The position numbers were made by a program, and so were the translations under genes. From contig DYIB01000012.1 in the NCBI GenBank assembly GCA_020723855.1, forward strand, positions 1 to 48,413: 48,413 nt of DNA, read 5' to 3'. Below, one piece after another: positions 1 to 13,935 of this stretch. Below the pieces are notes generated by a model. The model made no database searches. It had not been told where the DNA came from and saw nothing but the letters and a program-made list of their open reading frames with translations. This DNA is from Uliginosibacterium gangwonense (GTDB lineage: Bacteria; Pseudomonadota; Gammaproteobacteria; Burkholderiales; Rhodocyclaceae). Each line of letters begins with the position of its first letter. Position 1 is the first letter of the stretch.

Positions 1-2
1 TG

Positions 3-2221
<2,219 letters not shown>

Positions 2222-2225
<4 letters not shown>

Positions 2226-2698
2226 ACAAGACTCCCCTGACCAAGGCCGGGGCGGAAATGCTGCGGGCCGAGCTGCATCGGCTGAAGACCGTGGACCGCC
2301 CCCGGGTGATCGACGCCATCGCCGAGGCGCGCTCCCACGGCGACCTCTCGGAGAACGCCGAGTACGATGCCGCCAAGGAGCGCCAGGGCTTCATCGAAGG
2401 GCGCATCAAGGAAATCGAGGGCAAACTGGCCAGCGCCCAGATCATCGATCCCAAACTGCTGGACGCCGACGGCCGCTGCGTGTTCGGCGCCACGGTGGAT
2501 CTGGAGGATCTGGAAAGCGGCGAGACCGTCACTTACCAGATCGTCGGCGAGGACGAGGCCGATCTCAAGGCCGGCAAGATTTCCGTTTCCTCGCCCATCG
2601 CCCGCGCTCTGATCGGCAAGTACGCCGGCGATGTCGCCGAGGTGCAGGCGCCCGGCGGCGCGCGCGAGTACGAGATTCTCGACGTCCGCTACGTCTGA
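2222..2698 (+). CDS. greA: Transcription elongation factor GreA
   Basis: [22 protein letters not shown]...[25 protein letters not shown] is the GreA coiled-coil signature; ATGA overlap with carB. Confidence 0.97.
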
Positions 2699-2708
2699 GC
2701 GTCACGCC

Positions 2709-3170
2709 ATGGCGAAACTGGCCGACAGCCTCTACCTGGTGGCCGTCACGCTCTGGGTGGGCGGTCTGTGGGCCATCGGCTACGGCGCGGCGCCCACCCT
2801 GTTCGCCACCCTGAGCGACCGCACCCTGGCCGGCGAGCTGGCCGGGCGCCTGTTCGCCGTCATGGCCTGGATCGGCATCGGCTGCGCGGCCTACCTGCTG
2901 CTGTTCCTGCTGTTGCGACGCGGCTGGGGCGTCCTGAAGTCGGGCGTGTTCTGGCTGGTGCTGGCGATGCTCGCTCTCACCCTGGCGGGACACTTCGGCA
3001 TCCAGCCCATCCTGGCCCAGTTGAAAGCGGAGGCCTTCCCGCGCAATGTGATGGAGAGCGTGGTGAGGAACCGCTTCGCCGTCTGGCACGGCGTATCCAG
3101 CGGGCTGTACCTGATCCAGAGCCTGCTGGGGCTGGCGCTGGTGCTGCTGCAGGGCCGCGAGGTACGCTAG
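2709..3170 (+). CDS. DUF4149-like small membrane protein
   Basis: MAKLADSLYLVAVTLWVGGLWAIGYGAAPTLFATL..., about four TM helices, downstream of greA; start placed at internal ATG. Confidence 0.8.
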   Translation: MAKLADSLYLVAVTLWVGGLWAIGYGAAPTLFATLSDRTLAGELAGRLFAVMAWIGIGCAAYLLLFLLLRRGWGVLKSGVFWLVLAMLALTLAGHFGIQPILAQLKAEAFPRNVMESVVRNRFAVWHGVSSGLYLIQSLLGLALVLLQGREVR

Positions 3171-3496
3171 CGCCGGCGGGGTGACGGCGTGGCTTGGGCC
3201 TGGGGCTGAGAGGGGTTTCCGGCCTCGGGATTCTCGCGGTACACAACCACTATATTGCCGATGTGCTGGACAGGGATGGCGCCCAGCCGCTCGCAGATCT
3301 CGCTCAGCAATTCCTCCCTGCGCCCGCGTTCCTCGCCATATACCCGCACTTTGATGAGCTCGTGGGCCTTGAGGGAGCGGTCGATTTCGTTCAGGACGGC
3401 TTCCGATAACCCGTTCACGCTGACGCCGACGACCGGATCGAGGGAATGGGCGCGGGCGCGCAGGGCGCGGCGCAAGGCAGAACTGAGAGGTTCCAT
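3167..3496 (-). CDS. yhbY: YhbY-family (CRM domain) RNA-binding protein
   Basis: [46 protein letters not shown]...[12 protein letters not shown]; divergent from rlmE as in many proteobacteria. Confidence 0.88.
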   Translation of the reverse strand: MEPLSSALRRALRARAHSLDPVVGVSVNGLSEAVLNEIDRSLKAHELIKVRVYGEERGRREELLSEICERLGAIPVQHIGNIVVVYRENPEAGNPSQPQAQATPSPRRR

Positions 3497-3532
3497 GGCA
3501 AATCGTGGCTTGAAGAGGCGGATTGTACAGCG

Positions 3533-4153
3533 ATGAAGAAGAATAAGACCAGCAAGGCCTGGATGCACGAGCACGTCACCGACCATTGGGTGCAGCGGGC
3601 CAAGGCCGAGGGCTACCGCTCGCGGGCCGCCTTCAAACTCAAGGAGATGGATGCCAAAGACCATCTTCTTAAGGCGGGTATGGTGGTGGTCGATCTGGGC
3701 GCGGCGCCGGGCGGCTGGTCGCAGGTCGCGGCCCAGCGCGTGGGGCGGGCCGGCCGCGTGATCGCCCTGGATCTGCTGGAGATGGCACCGATTCCCGGCG
3801 TCGAATTTATGCGGGGGGATTTCCGTGAGGACGAGGTGCTGCGCGCCCTGGAGCAGCGCCTGGGCGGCACGCCCGTGGATCTTGTAATTTCGGACATGGC
3901 GCCCAATATGTCGGGTGTGCCGACCATCGATCAGGCCCGTTCCTCCCTCCTGTACGAGCTTGCCCTGGAATTTGCCCGCTGGCATTTGCGGCCGGGGGGC
4001 GATTTCCTGGTCAAGGCCTTTCACGGGGCCGGCTTCGAGGAGCTGCGCGCGGCGATGCGGGCGGTGTTTGCCCAGGTACAGGTGCGCAAGCCGAAAGCCT
4101 CGCGCGACCGCAGCAGCGAGGTCTATCTGCTGGGGCGCGGCAAGAAGGGCTGA
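3533..4153 (+). CDS. rlmE: 23S rRNA 2'-O-ribose U2552 methyltransferase
   Basis: [43 protein letters not shown] and [11 protein letters not shown]; upstream of ftsH. Confidence 0.96.
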   Translation: MKKNKTSKAWMHEHVTDHWVQRAKAEGYRSRAAFKLKEMDAKDHLLKAGMVVVDLGAAPGGWSQVAAQRVGRAGRVIALDLLEMAPIPGVEFMRGDFREDEVLRALEQRLGGTPVDLVISDMAPNMSGVPTIDQARSSLLYELALEFARWHLRPGGDFLVKAFHGAGFEELRAAMRAVFAQVQVRKPKASRDRSSEVYLLGRGKKG

Positions 4154-4242
4154 AGGGCCGGCGCCTCGTTTGCTTCAAGGAACGATCGGACTTAGAATGG
4201 GTCTGTGATATTGGCCCCTGTCGGGCGGTAGAGGAAGTAACT

Positions 4243-6123
4243 TTGAACAATCTTTTCAAGAATCTTGCGATCTGGCTCGTGATCGGTGTGGTGCTGATGA
4301 CGGTGTTCAATCAGTTCAATTCGCGCCAGGTCGCCCAGAACTCGATGGAATATTCCCAATTCCTCGAGGAAGTGAAGCAGGGCCGCATCGCCAAGGTGGT
4401 GATCCAGGGCCGCACCCTGGAGGCGACCACCAACGAGGGCAAGAAGATCGTCTCCTACGCGCCGCCGGACTTGTGGATGGTGAGCGACCTGCTCAAGAAC
4501 AACGTCAAGGTGGTGGCCAAGCCCGAGGAAGAGCAGTCCTTCCTCATGAGCATTTTCGTCTCCTGGTTTCCGATGCTGCTGCTGATCGGCGTATGGATTT
4601 TCTTCATGCGCCAGATGCAGGGCGGCGGCCGCGGCGGCGCCTTCTCCTTCGGCAAGTCGCGCGCGCGCATGCTGGATGAATCGGCCAACACCGTCACCTT
4701 CGCCGACGTCGCCGGCTGCGACGAGGCCAAGGAGGAAGTGGGCGAGCTGGTGGACTTCCTGCGCGATCCGTCCAAGTTCCAGAAGCTGGGCGGCCGCATC
4801 CCGAAGGGCGTGCTGATGGTCGGCTCCCCCGGCACCGGCAAGACCCTGCTCGCCAAGGCCATCGCCGGCGAGGCCAAGGTGCCCTTCTTTTCCATCTCCG
4901 GCTCCGACTTCGTCGAGATGTTCGTGGGTGTGGGCGCGGCGCGCGTGCGCGACATGTTCGAGCAGGCGAAGAAGCACGCGCCCTGCATCATCTTCATCGA
5001 CGAGATCGATGCCGTCGGCCGCCAGCGCGGCGCCGGCCTGGGCGGCGGCAACGACGAGCGCGAGCAGACCCTGAACCAGCTCCTGGTGGAGATGGACGGC
5101 TTCGAGGGCACGGCCGGCGTCATCGTCATCGCCGCCACCAACCGGCCCGACGTGCTCGACCCGGCCCTGCTGCGGCCCGGCCGCTTCGACCGCCAGGTGG
5201 TGGTGCCCCTGCCGGACATCCGCGGCCGCGAGGACATCCTCAAGGTGCACATGCGCAAGGTGCCGATCGCACCCGACGTCAAGCCGGACATCATCGCGCG
5301 GGGTACGCCGGGCTTTGCCGGCGCCGATCTCGCCAACCTGGTGAACGAGGCCGCCCTGTTCGCCGCGCGCGCCAACAAGCGGCTGGTAGACATGGAGGAT
5401 TTCGAGCAAGCCAAGGACAAGATCATCATGGGGGCGGCGCGCCGCTCCGTGGTCATGCCGGAAGAGGAACGCCGCAACACCGCCTACCACGAGTCGGGTC
5501 ATGCGGTGGTGGCCAAGCTCCTGCCCAAGACCGATCCGGTGCACAAGGTGACCATCATCCCGCGCGGCCGCGCCCTGGGCGTGACCATGCAACTGCCGGA
5601 AACGGACCGCTACAGCATGGACAATGAGCGGCTGCTCGAGAATATTGCGGTGCTGTTCGGCGGGCGTATCGCCGAAGAGATCTTCATGCACCAGATGACC
5701 ACCGGCGCCTCCAACGACTTCGAGCGCGCCACCGACATCGCCCGGCGTATGGTGACCCAGTGGGGCATGTCGGACAAACTCGGTCCCATGGTCTATGGCG
5801 AGAACGAAGGGGAGGTGTTCCTCGGTCGCTCCATTACCACCCACAAGAACGTGTCGGAGGCGACGATGCAGCAGGTCGATGCCGAGATCCGCCGCATCAT
5901 CGACCAGCAATACAACCTGGCCCGGCGCCTGATCGAGGAGAACCGCGACAAGGTGGAGGCCATGGCCAAGGCCTTGCTGGAGTGGGAGACCCTGGACGCC
6001 GACCAGATCAACGACATCATGGCCGGCCGGCCGCCGCGCGAGCCCAAGCGTTCGGCGCCTCCCGCCAGCACACCCCTGGACAATTCCCCGGGCGCCGCTC
6101 CCAACGCCGCGGCTCCCGCGTAG
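4243..6123 (+). CDS. ftsH: ATP-dependent zinc metalloprotease FtsH (TTG start)
   Basis: [41 protein letters not shown] and HESGHAVVA zinc motif. Confidence 0.98.
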   Translation: MNNLFKNLAIWLVIGVVLMTVFNQFNSRQVAQNSMEYSQFLEEVKQGRIAKVVIQGRTLEATTNEGKKIVSYAPPDLWMVSDLLKNNVKVVAKPEEEQSFLMSIFVSWFPMLLLIGVWIFFMRQMQGGGRGGAFSFGKSRARMLDESANTVTFADVAGCDEAKEEVGELVDFLRDPSKFQKLGGRIPKGVLMVGSPGTGKTLLAKAIAGEAKVPFFSISGSDFVEMFVGVGAARVRDMFEQAKKHAPCIIFIDEIDAVGRQRGAGLGGGNDEREQTLNQLLVEMDGFEGTAGVIVIAATNRPDVLDPALLRPGRFDRQVVVPLPDIRGREDILKVHMRKVPIAPDVKPDIIARGTPGFAGADLANLVNEAALFAARANKRLVDMEDFEQAKDKIIMGAARRSVVMPEEERRNTAYHESGHAVVAKLLPKTDPVHKVTIIPRGRALGVTMQLPETDRYSMDNERLLENIAVLFGGRIAEEIFMHQMTTGASNDFERATDIARRMVTQWGMSDKLGPMVYGENEGEVFLGRSITTHKNVSEATMQQVDAEIRRIIDQQYNLARRLIEENRDKVEAMAKALLEWETLDADQINDIMAGRPPREPKRSAPPASTPLDNSPGAAPNAAAPA

Positions 6124-6139
6124 GCTTTCCTGCCCGTCA

Positions 6140-6167
6140 AAGGCCGGACCTCAAAAGGTCCAGCCTT
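6140..6167 (+). terminator. Hairpin downstream of ftsH, possible weak terminator
   Basis: aaggc-c-ggacct-caaa-aggtcc-a-gcctt with one mismatch; only a poor T tract. Confidence 0.45.
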
Positions 6168-6185
6168 GCTTTCTCCCATACGACC

Positions 6186-7028
6186 ATGGTGTCCGTTCTT
6201 CACTGCGGCAGGTTCCGATTGCCTCTCGATCGTCCGCTGATCATGGGCATCGTCAATGTGACCCCTGATTCCTTTTCGGACGGCGGGTGCTTTGACGACC
6301 CCGGCCGGGCGATCGCCCACGCCCGCCGCCTGATCGACGAGGGCGCCGACATCCTGGATGTCGGCGGCGAATCGTCGCGCCCCGGTGCAGATCCGGTTGC
6401 CGCGGAGGAAGAACTGCGCCGGGTGCTGCCGGTCATCGAGGGACTGGCCGACTGCGGCGTGCCCCTGTCCGTCGATACCGTCAAGCCTGCCGTCATGGGT
6501 CGCGCCATTGCGGCGGGGGCGGCGATGATCAACGACATCGCCGCCCTGCAGGCGCCCGGCGCCCTGGAGGCGGTAGCGGCGAGCGATGCCGCCGTCGTAC
6601 TGATGCACATGCAGGGCGAGCCCCGCACCATGCAGGCGGCGCCCACCTATGGGGACGTGGTTGCCGACGTGAAGGAGTTCCTGGCGCAGCGGGTGGCGAC
6701 GGCGCAGACTGCCGGGATAGCACGGGAGCGCATCGTGGTGGACCCGGGCTTCGGCTTCGGCAAGCGGGTGGAGCACAACCTGTCGCTGCTGCGCCATCTG
6801 GACCGGCTGGCCGAGCTGGGGCTGCCGCTGCTGGTGGGCCTGTCGCGCAAGTCCACCCTGGGGGCGCTGACCGGCCGGCCGGTGGACCAGCGCATGCCGG
6901 CGAGCGTGGCGGCGGCGCTTATCGCCGCCGCGAAGGGCGCTAAAATCCTGCGTGTTCACGACGTCGCCGCCACGCGCGATGCGCTGGCCGTGTGGACGGC
7001 CGTCCGGGGGGCGGGGCACGCATCCTGA
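6186..7028 (+). CDS. folP: Dihydropteroate synthase
   Basis: MGIVNVTPDSFSDGG, DVGGESSRPGAD, DPGFGFGK motifs; ftsH-folP-glmM synteny. Confidence 0.97.
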   Translation: MVSVLHCGRFRLPLDRPLIMGIVNVTPDSFSDGGCFDDPGRAIAHARRLIDEGADILDVGGESSRPGADPVAAEEELRRVLPVIEGLADCGVPLSVDTVKPAVMGRAIAAGAAMINDIAALQAPGALEAVAASDAAVVLMHMQGEPRTMQAAPTYGDVVADVKEFLAQRVATAQTAGIARERIVVDPGFGFGKRVEHNLSLLRHLDRLAELGLPLLVGLSRKSTLGALTGRPVDQRMPASVAAALIAAAKGAKILRVHDVAATRDALAVWTAVRGAGHAS

Positions 7029-7082
7029 TATTCCGGCGAGGGGCGGGGCACCCTTCGCGCCTCGTTTTCTTCGAGGGATACA

Positions 7083-8435
7083 ATGGGACGAAAGTACTTC
7101 GGAACGGACGGTGTGCGCGGGGAAGTCGGCAGCGCGCCGATCACCCCGGACTTCGTCATGCGGCTCGGCTATGCCGCCGGGATGGTGCTGGTGGAGCGCG
7201 GGCATCTGCCGGCGGGAGAGCACCCGGCCGTGCTCATCGGCAAGGACACGCGCATCTCCGGCTACATGCTGGAGGCGGCGCTGGAGGCGGGTTTCGCCGC
7301 CGCCGGCGTGGATGTCCTGCTCGCCGGCCCGATGCCGACGCCAGCGGTCGCCTATCTCACCCGCGCCCTGCGCCTGCAGGCTGGCATCGTCATCTCCGCC
7401 TCCCACAATCCTTATCCCGACAACGGCATCAAGTTCTTCTCGGCGAGCGGCAGCAAGCTGCCCGATGCCGTCGAAGAGGCCATCGAAGCGCGTGTGGATG
7501 ATCCCATCCGCTGCGTGGCGCCCGCCAGGCTGGGCAAGGCGCGACGCATCGGCGACGCGCCCGGGCGCTACATCGAGTTCTGCAAGAGCACCTTCCCGAC
7601 CGAGCTGGACCTGCGCGGGCTCAAGATCGTGGTGGACTGCGCGCACGGCGCGGCCTATCACATCGCCCCCAAGGTGTACCACGAGCTGGGCGCGGATGTG
7701 GTCGCCATCGGCGCCGACCCCAACGGCCTGAACATCAACGACAAGGTGGGGGCCACCTCGACCCAGGCGCTGCACGATGCCGTGCTGGCCCATGGCGCCG
7801 ACATCGGCGTGGCGCTCGACGGCGACGGTGACCGCGTAATAATGGCCGACAAGGCCGGCAAGCTCTACGACGGCGACCAGTTGCTCTACGTGATCGCCAA
7901 GCACCATCTGGCCCACGGCAGACTGAGAGGCGTCGTCGGCACCCTAATGAGCAACCTCGGCCTGGAGCATGCGCTGACCAGGCTGGACATTCCCTTCGCC
8001 CGCGCCAAGGTGGGCGACCGCTACGTGCTGGAAATGATGTGCGAGCGGGGCTGGCAACTGGGCGGCGAGAATTCCGGCCATATCATCTGTCTCGACCGCC
8101 ATACCACCGGCGACGGCATCGTTTCCTCCCTGCAGGTGCTCGCGGCGCTGCAGCGGGCGGGCAACACCCTGGCCGAGGCCTGCCGTGAATTGACCCTCTA
8201 CCCCCAGACCCTGGTCAACGTCCGTCTGCCCCAGGGCTTCGACTGGCGCAATCAGCCGTCCATCGACGCCGCACGGGCGGCCGCCGAGCGGGAACTGGGC
8301 GATACCGGCCGGGTGCTGCTGCGCCCTTCCGGCACGGAACCGCTGCTGCGCGTCATGGTCGAGGGCAGGGAGGAAGACAAGGTGCGCGCCCTGGCGAAGA
8401 GCATCGCCGAAGCGGTGCAGCGTGCCGCCGCCTGA
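7083..8435 (+). CDS. glmM: Phosphoglucosamine mutase
   Basis: [16 protein letters not shown]; active site [26 protein letters not shown]. Confidence 0.98.
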   Translation: MGRKYFGTDGVRGEVGSAPITPDFVMRLGYAAGMVLVERGHLPAGEHPAVLIGKDTRISGYMLEAALEAGFAAAGVDVLLAGPMPTPAVAYLTRALRLQAGIVISASHNPYPDNGIKFFSASGSKLPDAVEEAIEARVDDPIRCVAPARLGKARRIGDAPGRYIEFCKSTFPTELDLRGLKIVVDCAHGAAYHIAPKVYHELGADVVAIGADPNGLNINDKVGATSTQALHDAVLAHGADIGVALDGDGDRVIMADKAGKLYDGDQLLYVIAKHHLAHGRLRGVVGTLMSNLGLEHALTRLDIPFARAKVGDRYVLEMMCERGWQLGGENSGHIICLDRHTTGDGIVSSLQVLAALQRAGNTLAEACRELTLYPQTLVNVRLPQGFDWRNQPSIDAARAAAERELGDTGRVLLRPSGTEPLLRVMVEGREEDKVRALAKSIAEAVQRAAA

Positions 8436-8447
8436 ATGCGACGGTTT

Positions 8448-8474
8448 TGTTACGGATTTAACGAACCTGTAACA
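8448..8474. promoter_or_regulatory. Dyad TGTTAC-N15-GTAACA upstream of pstS; possible PhoB/promoter-region site
   Basis: tgttacggatttaacgaacctgtaaca between glmM stop and pstS; resembles TGTAAC/CTGTCA half-sites but no full Pho-box consensus. Confidence 0.3.
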
Positions 8475-8529
8475 ATCGGTCCCTAGACTCCCCGCAGTTC
8501 GCGAAGCGCGTGTCCCACAGGAGAGACGG

Positions 8530-9522
8530 ATGAAACTGCTCAAACTTGCTGCTGCCGTCCTGGCAGTCGGCGCCGCCGCCGGGGTGGCGCATGCGAATGC
8601 CCTGATCAAGCTCGACGGCTCCAGTACGGTCTACCCCGTGTCCGAGGCGGTGGCGGAGGAATTCCAGAAAGCCAAGCGCGGCGCGGTACGCGTCACGGTC
8701 GGCATCTCGGGCAGCGGCGGCGGCTTCAAAAAATTCTGCCGCGGCGAGACCGACATCTCCAATGCCTCCCGGCCGATCCTCGAGAAGGAAATGGAGGAGT
8801 GCGCCAAGGCCGGCATCAAGTACATCGAGCTGCCGGTGGCCTACGATGCCTTGACCATCGTGGTCAATCCCAAGAACGACTGGATCAAGAGCATCACCGT
8901 GGCCGAGCTCAGGAAGATCTGGGAGCCGGCCGCCCAGGGCAAGATCACGCGCTGGAACCAGGTCAACCCCGCCTGGCCCGACGTGCCCCTGAAACTCTAC
9001 GGCCCCGGCGCCGATTCGGGCACCTTCGACTACTTCACCGAAGCCGTCATGGGCAAATCCAAGGCCAGCCGCGGCGATTTCACCGCCTCGGAAGACGACA
9101 ACGTGCTGGTGCAGGGCGTGTCGCGGGACCGGGGCGCTTTGGGGTATTTCGGTTTCTCGTACTATCTGGAGAACCGGCACAAGCTGAAGGCTGTTCCCGT
9201 CGTGGCGCAGGAGGGCAAGCCGGCGGTCGCGCCTTCCTACAAGACCGTCGAGAACGGCAGCTACGTGCCGTTTTCCCGCCCGATCTTCATCTACGTAAGC
9301 GTCAAGGCGGCGGAACGGCCCGAGGTCAGGGAGTTCGTGGAATTCTATCTGAAGAACGCCCCCGGCCTGGTCAAGGAAGTGCAGTACGTTCCCTTGCCGG
9401 CCAAGGCCTACGAGCTGGCCACGGCCCATTTCAGGAACAAGAAGATCGGTACCGTGTTCGGCGGCGAGCCGGACGTGGGGCTGTCGATCGACGAACTGCT
9501 CAAGCGCGAGGCGAAGCAGTAA
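8530..9522 (+). CDS. pstS: Phosphate ABC transporter substrate-binding protein PstS
   Basis: Signal peptide, then [23 protein letters not shown]...[26 protein letters not shown]. Confidence 0.96.
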   Translation: MKLLKLAAAVLAVGAAAGVAHANALIKLDGSSTVYPVSEAVAEEFQKAKRGAVRVTVGISGSGGGFKKFCRGETDISNASRPILEKEMEECAKAGIKYIELPVAYDALTIVVNPKNDWIKSITVAELRKIWEPAAQGKITRWNQVNPAWPDVPLKLYGPGADSGTFDYFTEAVMGKSKASRGDFTASEDDNVLVQGVSRDRGALGYFGFSYYLENRHKLKAVPVVAQEGKPAVAPSYKTVENGSYVPFSRPIFIYVSVKAAERPEVREFVEFYLKNAPGLVKEVQYVPLPAKAYELATAHFRNKKIGTVFGGEPDVGLSIDELLKREAKQ

Positions 9523-9537
9523 AGGATTCCGCGAGGA

Positions 9538-9570
9538 CCGGAGGGAGCTGATCCCCCCTCCGGCTTTTCT
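9538..9570 (+). terminator. Rho-independent terminator/attenuator between pstS and pstC
   Basis: ccggaggg-N10-ccctccgg followed by cttttct. Confidence 0.7.
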
Positions 9571-9617
9571 GTCCGCGGTTGGCCGCTTTTTTGAGATAAT
9601 TCGCCTTTACCGTCCCC

Positions 9618-10571
9618 ATGTCCTCCCTGGCCCAAGCCCAGAGTCCGCCGCTCATGACCGACGCGACCACCAGCGCGCGACTGAAAAAGCGCCGCACGCG
9701 CCACCTCAAGGAGCGCGCGATCGAGTCCGTGCTGTTCCTGGCGGCGTCCCTGTCGGTGTTCACGACCGTCGCCATCGTGTATATCCTGGTCAAGGAGTCG
9801 GTACTGTTCTTTCGGCACGTACCGATCGTCGATTTCCTCACGGACACCCAGTGGACCCCGCTGTTCGACGATGCCCATTTCGGCATCACGGTGCTGCTCT
9901 CTGGCACCCTGGTCAGCTCGCTGGTGGCCCTGGCGGTGGCCATTCCCCTGGGGACCGTCATCGCCATCTATCTGTCGGAGTTCGCCTCGTTCAAGGTGCG
10001 GGAAGTGGCCAAGCCCTTCCTCGAGCTGCTCGGCGGCGTGCCCACCATCATCTACGGCTATTTCGCGCTGGTCTTCGTGACGCCGTTGCTCCAGTCCATC
10101 TACCCGGACCTGCCCGGCTTCAACCTGCTGTCGGCGGGGCTGGTGATGGGCATCATGATCATCCCCTACGTCAGCTCCCTGTCGGAAGACGCCATGCGCG
10201 CCGTGCCCATGAGCCTGCGCGAAGGGTCCTACGCCATGGGCGCGACGCGGCTGCAGACCGCCTTGAAGGTCGTCATGCCCGCCGCCACCTCCGGCATCGC
10301 CTCGGCCTACATCCTGGGCATCTCGCGCGCCGTGGGCGAGACCATGATCGTCGCCGTGGCCGCGGGCATGCAGCCCAACCTGACCTGGAACCCGGCTGAG
10401 CCGGCGGCGACCATCACCGCCTATATCGTGCAGGTGGCCCTGGGCGACCTGCCCCACGGCTCCATCGGCTACCAGACCATTTTCGCCGCCGGCCTGACCC
10501 TCATGCTCATGACCCTGACCCTCAACATCGTCGGCCATGTCATGCGCAAGAAATTCCGCGAGGCCTACTGA
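9618..10571 (+). CDS. pstC: Phosphate ABC transporter permease PstC
   Basis: [13 protein letters not shown]..., [44 protein letters not shown] permease signature. Confidence 0.96.
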   Translation: MSSLAQAQSPPLMTDATTSARLKKRRTRHLKERAIESVLFLAASLSVFTTVAIVYILVKESVLFFRHVPIVDFLTDTQWTPLFDDAHFGITVLLSGTLVSSLVALAVAIPLGTVIAIYLSEFASFKVREVAKPFLELLGGVPTIIYGYFALVFVTPLLQSIYPDLPGFNLLSAGLVMGIMIIPYVSSLSEDAMRAVPMSLREGSYAMGATRLQTALKVVMPAATSGIASAYILGISRAVGETMIVAVAAGMQPNLTWNPAEPAATITAYIVQVALGDLPHGSIGYQTIFAAGLTLMLMTLTLNIVGHVMRKKFREAY

Positions 10572-11494
10572 TGGATACCCGGGACCGGCAACTGCTGCGC
10601 GCCATCATCACCCGCCACAAGCGCTGGGACGTGATATTCGCGCTACTGGGCCTGCTGGCCCTGATGATCGGCGTGCTGACCTTCGTGGCGCTGTTCGTGG
10701 ACATGACCATCCAGGGCGTGCCGCGCCTGAACTGGGAGTTCTTCACCAGCTTTCCGTCGCGCCGTGCCTCCCAGGCCGGAATCCTGTCGGCATGGGTGGG
10801 CACCTCCCTGGTGATGCTGGTGACCGCCGTTGCCGCCGTTCCCCTGGGCGTGGCAGCGGGCGTCTATCTGGAAGAATATGCCCCCAAGAACTGGGTGACG
10901 GACATCATCGAGATCAACGTGACCAATCTCGCCGGCGTCCCGTCCATCGTCTACGGCCTGCTGGCGCTGGGCCTGTTCGTCTACCAGTTCAACTTCGGCC
11001 AGAGCATCCTGTCCGCCGGGCTCACCCTGGCGCTGCTGATCCTGCCCATCGTGATCGTGGCGACACGCGAGTCGATCCGCGCCATTCCCCAGATGATCCG
11101 CGAAGGGTCCTATGCCCTGGGCGCCAGCAACTGGCAGACGGTGCGCGACCACATCCTGCCCTACTCGAGCGCGGGCATCCTCACCGGCGTGATCATCGGC
11201 ATGGCCCGGGCCATCGGCGAAACGGCACCCATCATCACCATCGGCGCGCTCACCTTCATCGCTTTTCTGCCGCCGTCGCCGCTGCAGGAGAGCTTCCCTT
11301 TCATCAACTTCGACTGGCTGTGGGCGCCCTTTACCGTCATGCCCATCCAGATGTTCAACTGGACCTCCCGCCCGGAGGCGGCGTTCCAGGCCAATGCGGC
11401 CGCCGCCGGCTTCGTGCTGGTGCTGATGACGCTGGGGATGAACGGCCTGGCCATCTATCTGCGCTATCGTCTGCGCCGCAACATCAAGTGGTAA
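10571..11494 (+). CDS. pstA: Phosphate ABC transporter permease PstA
   Basis: [63 protein letters not shown]. Confidence 0.96.
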   Translation: MDTRDRQLLRAIITRHKRWDVIFALLGLLALMIGVLTFVALFVDMTIQGVPRLNWEFFTSFPSRRASQAGILSAWVGTSLVMLVTAVAAVPLGVAAGVYLEEYAPKNWVTDIIEINVTNLAGVPSIVYGLLALGLFVYQFNFGQSILSAGLTLALLILPIVIVATRESIRAIPQMIREGSYALGASNWQTVRDHILPYSSAGILTGVIIGMARAIGETAPIITIGALTFIAFLPPSPLQESFPFINFDWLWAPFTVMPIQMFNWTSRPEAAFQANAAAAGFVLVLMTLGMNGLAIYLRYRLRRNIKW

Positions 11495-11514
11495 GCCGGC
11501 GCAACTGGAAAACC

Positions 11515-12303
11515 ATGGACATGACCCTGACAACGGAAAAGCTGGTGCCCAAGGCCGAAGTGCATGGCCTGGACTTCTACTACGGCAGCTTCCATGCCCT
11601 CAAGAACATCAGCATGACGGTGCATGAGAAGAAGGTGACGGCGCTGATCGGCCCCTCGGGCTGCGGCAAATCCACTTTCCTGCGCTGCTTCAACCGCATG
11701 CACGATCTCTATGCGGGCAACCGCTACGAAGGGGGCATCCGCCTGCATCCGGACAACACCGATCTGCTGGCGGCCGATGTGGACCCCATGGAAGTGCGCA
11801 TGCGCATCGGCATGGTGTTCCAGAAGCCCAATCCCTTCCCGAAAACCATCTACGAGAACGTGGCCTACGGCTTGCGCGTGCGCGGCATCAAGAAGCGCGT
11901 GATCCTGGACGAGAAGGTGGAGCAGGCCCTGCGCGGCGCCGCCTTGTGGGACGAGGTGAAGGACCGCCTGGACGATCTCGCCTTCAACCTGTCCGGCGGC
12001 CAGCAGCAGCGCCTGTGCATCGCGCGCGCGCTGGCCACCGAGCCGGAGATGATCCTGTTCGACGAGCCCACCTCGGCCCTTGATCCCATTGCCACTGCCA
12101 ACATCGAGGAACTGATCACCGAGCTGAAGCAGAAGGTGACCATCCTCATCGTCACCCACAACATGCAGCAGGCGGCGCGCGTGTCCGACTTCACCGCCTA
12201 CATGTACCTGGGCGAGCTGATCGAGTTCGGCGTCACCGACCAGATCTTCATCAAGCCCAAGAAAAAGCAGACCGAGGACTACATCACGGGGCGGTTCGGC
12301 TGA
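11515..12303 (+). CDS. pstB: Phosphate ABC transporter ATP-binding protein PstB
   Basis: Walker [26 protein letters not shown], Walker [13 protein letters not shown]. Confidence 0.98.
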   Translation: MDMTLTTEKLVPKAEVHGLDFYYGSFHALKNISMTVHEKKVTALIGPSGCGKSTFLRCFNRMHDLYAGNRYEGGIRLHPDNTDLLAADVDPMEVRMRIGMVFQKPNPFPKTIYENVAYGLRVRGIKKRVILDEKVEQALRGAALWDEVKDRLDDLAFNLSGGQQQRLCIARALATEPEMILFDEPTSALDPIATANIEELITELKQKVTILIVTHNMQQAARVSDFTAYMYLGELIEFGVTDQIFIKPKKKQTEDYITGRFG

Positions 12304-12320
12304 ACCGCCCCGTGATGTAG
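12279..12320. terminator. Perfect 19-bp inverted repeat with 4-nt loop spanning the pstB stop codon
   Basis: ctacatcacggggcggttc-ggct-gaaccgccccgtgatgtag; no T tract follows. Confidence 0.75.
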
Positions 12321-12330
12321 CGGCGGAGGC

Positions 12331-12367
12331 TAACGCGGGCGCAGCCCGCGTTAAGGCGCGCAGCGCC
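12331..12367. repeat. Two adjacent GC-rich palindromes, both with GCA loops (REP/BIME-like)
   Basis: taacgcgggc-gca-gcccgcgtta (12331-12353) and ggcgc-gca-gcgcc (12355-12367). Confidence 0.6.
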
Positions 12368-12388
12368 GGCCGCAGCCACTACCTCACC

Positions 12389-12557
12389 GTTGAACCTGAA
12401 AACCGCACTTAACGCAAAGGCCGCGAAGCAACGCCAAGGACGCAAAGGAAAATCCTGAAGGATGGCCGACACCAAAAAGGTGAGGCTGCGGATCGTTCTT
12501 TGCGGCCTTTGCGTCTTTGCGTCGAAGGCGGTTCCAACTGCGGTTTCAAGGTTGAAC
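12389..12557. repeat. ~170-bp imperfect palindromic intergenic element containing cgcaaag heptads
   Basis: Outer arms gttgaacctgaaaaccgca / tgcggtttcaaggttgaac; inner arms acgcaaaggccgcgaag (12412-12428) vs ctttgcggcctttgcgt (12498-12514), 16/17 complementary. Confidence 0.6.
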
Positions 12558-12677
12558 CTACCACCCGTGACGGAAACCTTTCGCCGCGTCCCCCCAGGAG
12601 TCGCCGGAGGCCCTGTTTCATTGACCCGCGCTCGCGATACACGGTAGAATCGACGGGTTTTATCGGTACGAGATCCC

Positions 12678-13424
12678 ATGCGTCGCAAACTGGTCGCAGG
12701 CAACTGGAAAATGCACGGCAGCCTGGCCGCAAATCAGGCCTTGCTGCGCGAGGTGATTCCTGCCGTGGCTGCACTGGACTGCGAGGTGGCCGTATGCGTG
12801 CCCTTCCCCTATCTGGCCCAGGCGCGCGCGATGCTGGAGGCCACGCCGATCGCCTGGGGTGCGCAGACCGTCAGCGAACACGGGCAGGGGGCCTACACGG
12901 GCGAAGTCAGTGCCGCCATGCTGCTCGACTTCGCCTGCCGCTACGTGATCGTGGGGCATTCCGAGCGGCGCAGCCTGTACGGCGAGAGCGACGCAGTGGT
13001 CGCGGCCAAGTTCGTGGCGGCGGTCAAGGCCGGCCTGACGCCGATTCTGTGCGTCGGCGAGACACTGGCCGAGCGCGAAGCGGGTGTGACGGAAGCCGTC
13101 GTCGCGCGCCAGTTGCAGGCGGTGATCGGCGCGGCGGGAGCGGCGGCCCTGGGGCGGGCGGTGGTGGCCTACGAGCCGGTGTGGGCCATAGGCACCGGGC
13201 GCACCGCAACCCCGCAGCAGGCGCAGGAGGTGCATGCCTTCATCCGCAGCCTGGTCGCCGGGCATGACACGGCCGTGGCCCGGAGCCTGCGCATTCTCTA
13301 CGGCGGCAGCGTGAAGCCGCAGAACGCGGCGGAGTTGTTCGCCATGGCGGACATAGACGGCGGCCTGATCGGCGGCGCTTCCCTGGTGGCGGCCGATTTC
13401 GCGGCGATTTGCGGGGCGGCTTGA
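12678..13424 (+). CDS. tpiA: Triose-phosphate isomerase
   Basis: [44 protein letters not shown]. Confidence 0.98.
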   Translation: MRRKLVAGNWKMHGSLAANQALLREVIPAVAALDCEVAVCVPFPYLAQARAMLEATPIAWGAQTVSEHGQGAYTGEVSAAMLLDFACRYVIVGHSERRSLYGESDAVVAAKFVAAVKAGLTPILCVGETLAEREAGVTEAVVARQLQAVIGAAGAAALGRAVVAYEPVWAIGTGRTATPQQAQEVHAFIRSLVAGHDTAVARSLRILYGGSVKPQNAAELFAMADIDGGLIGGASLVAADFAAICGAA

Positions 13425-13455
13425 GGGCGCCGGCAAAAATTACGGATCGAGATAA

Positions 13456-13836
13456 ATGGAATTCCTGTTTCCCCTGGTGCTGACGCTGCATATCCTGGTC
13501 GGAGTCGCGCTGATCGGCCTCGTGCTGCTGCAGCACGGCAAGGGCGCCGACATGGGCGCCGCCTTCGGCAGCGGTGCCTCCGGCAGCCTGTTCGGCGCGT
13601 CCGGTTCGGCCAACTTCCTGAGCCGCACCACCGCCATCCTCGCCACCGTGTTCTTCATCACCAGTCTCGGCCTGAGCTATCTCGCCTCGAACCGTCCGGC
13701 GGCGCCGGGCAGCGTAATGGATACCGTGAAAACCCAACCGGCGGCGCCTTCTGTGCCCGCTAAAGAGCAGACCGATGCGGCGCCGGCGCCGGCAGCCGCA
13801 GGAACAGATTCCAAGGCGAAAGAAATTCCAAAGTAA
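13456..13836 (+). CDS. secG: Preprotein translocase subunit SecG
   Basis: [51 protein letters not shown]. Confidence 0.95.
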   Translation: MEFLFPLVLTLHILVGVALIGLVLLQHGKGADMGAAFGSGASGSLFGASGSANFLSRTTAILATVFFITSLGLSYLASNRPAAPGSVMDTVKTQPAAPSVPAKEQTDAAPAPAAAGTDSKAKEIPK

Positions 13837-13935
13837 CGGTATTTGTGCAGCGCGAAAAGGTATAATACCGCCCGCGCTGCCAGGGGCTGACGCGGTTCAG
13901 TGCAGGTGGTACTGGGCTGGTCCGCTGGTACCCGC

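Noticed and set aside
4192-5910. 572-aa minus-strand ORF opposite ftsH
   Set aside because: Antisense shadow of ftsH with His/Leu-rich low-complexity translation.
10537-11514. N-terminal half of the 588-aa ORF that contains PstB
   Set aside because: Residues before [10 protein letters not shown] are a frame-shifted translation of pstA, so the pstB start was moved to 11515.
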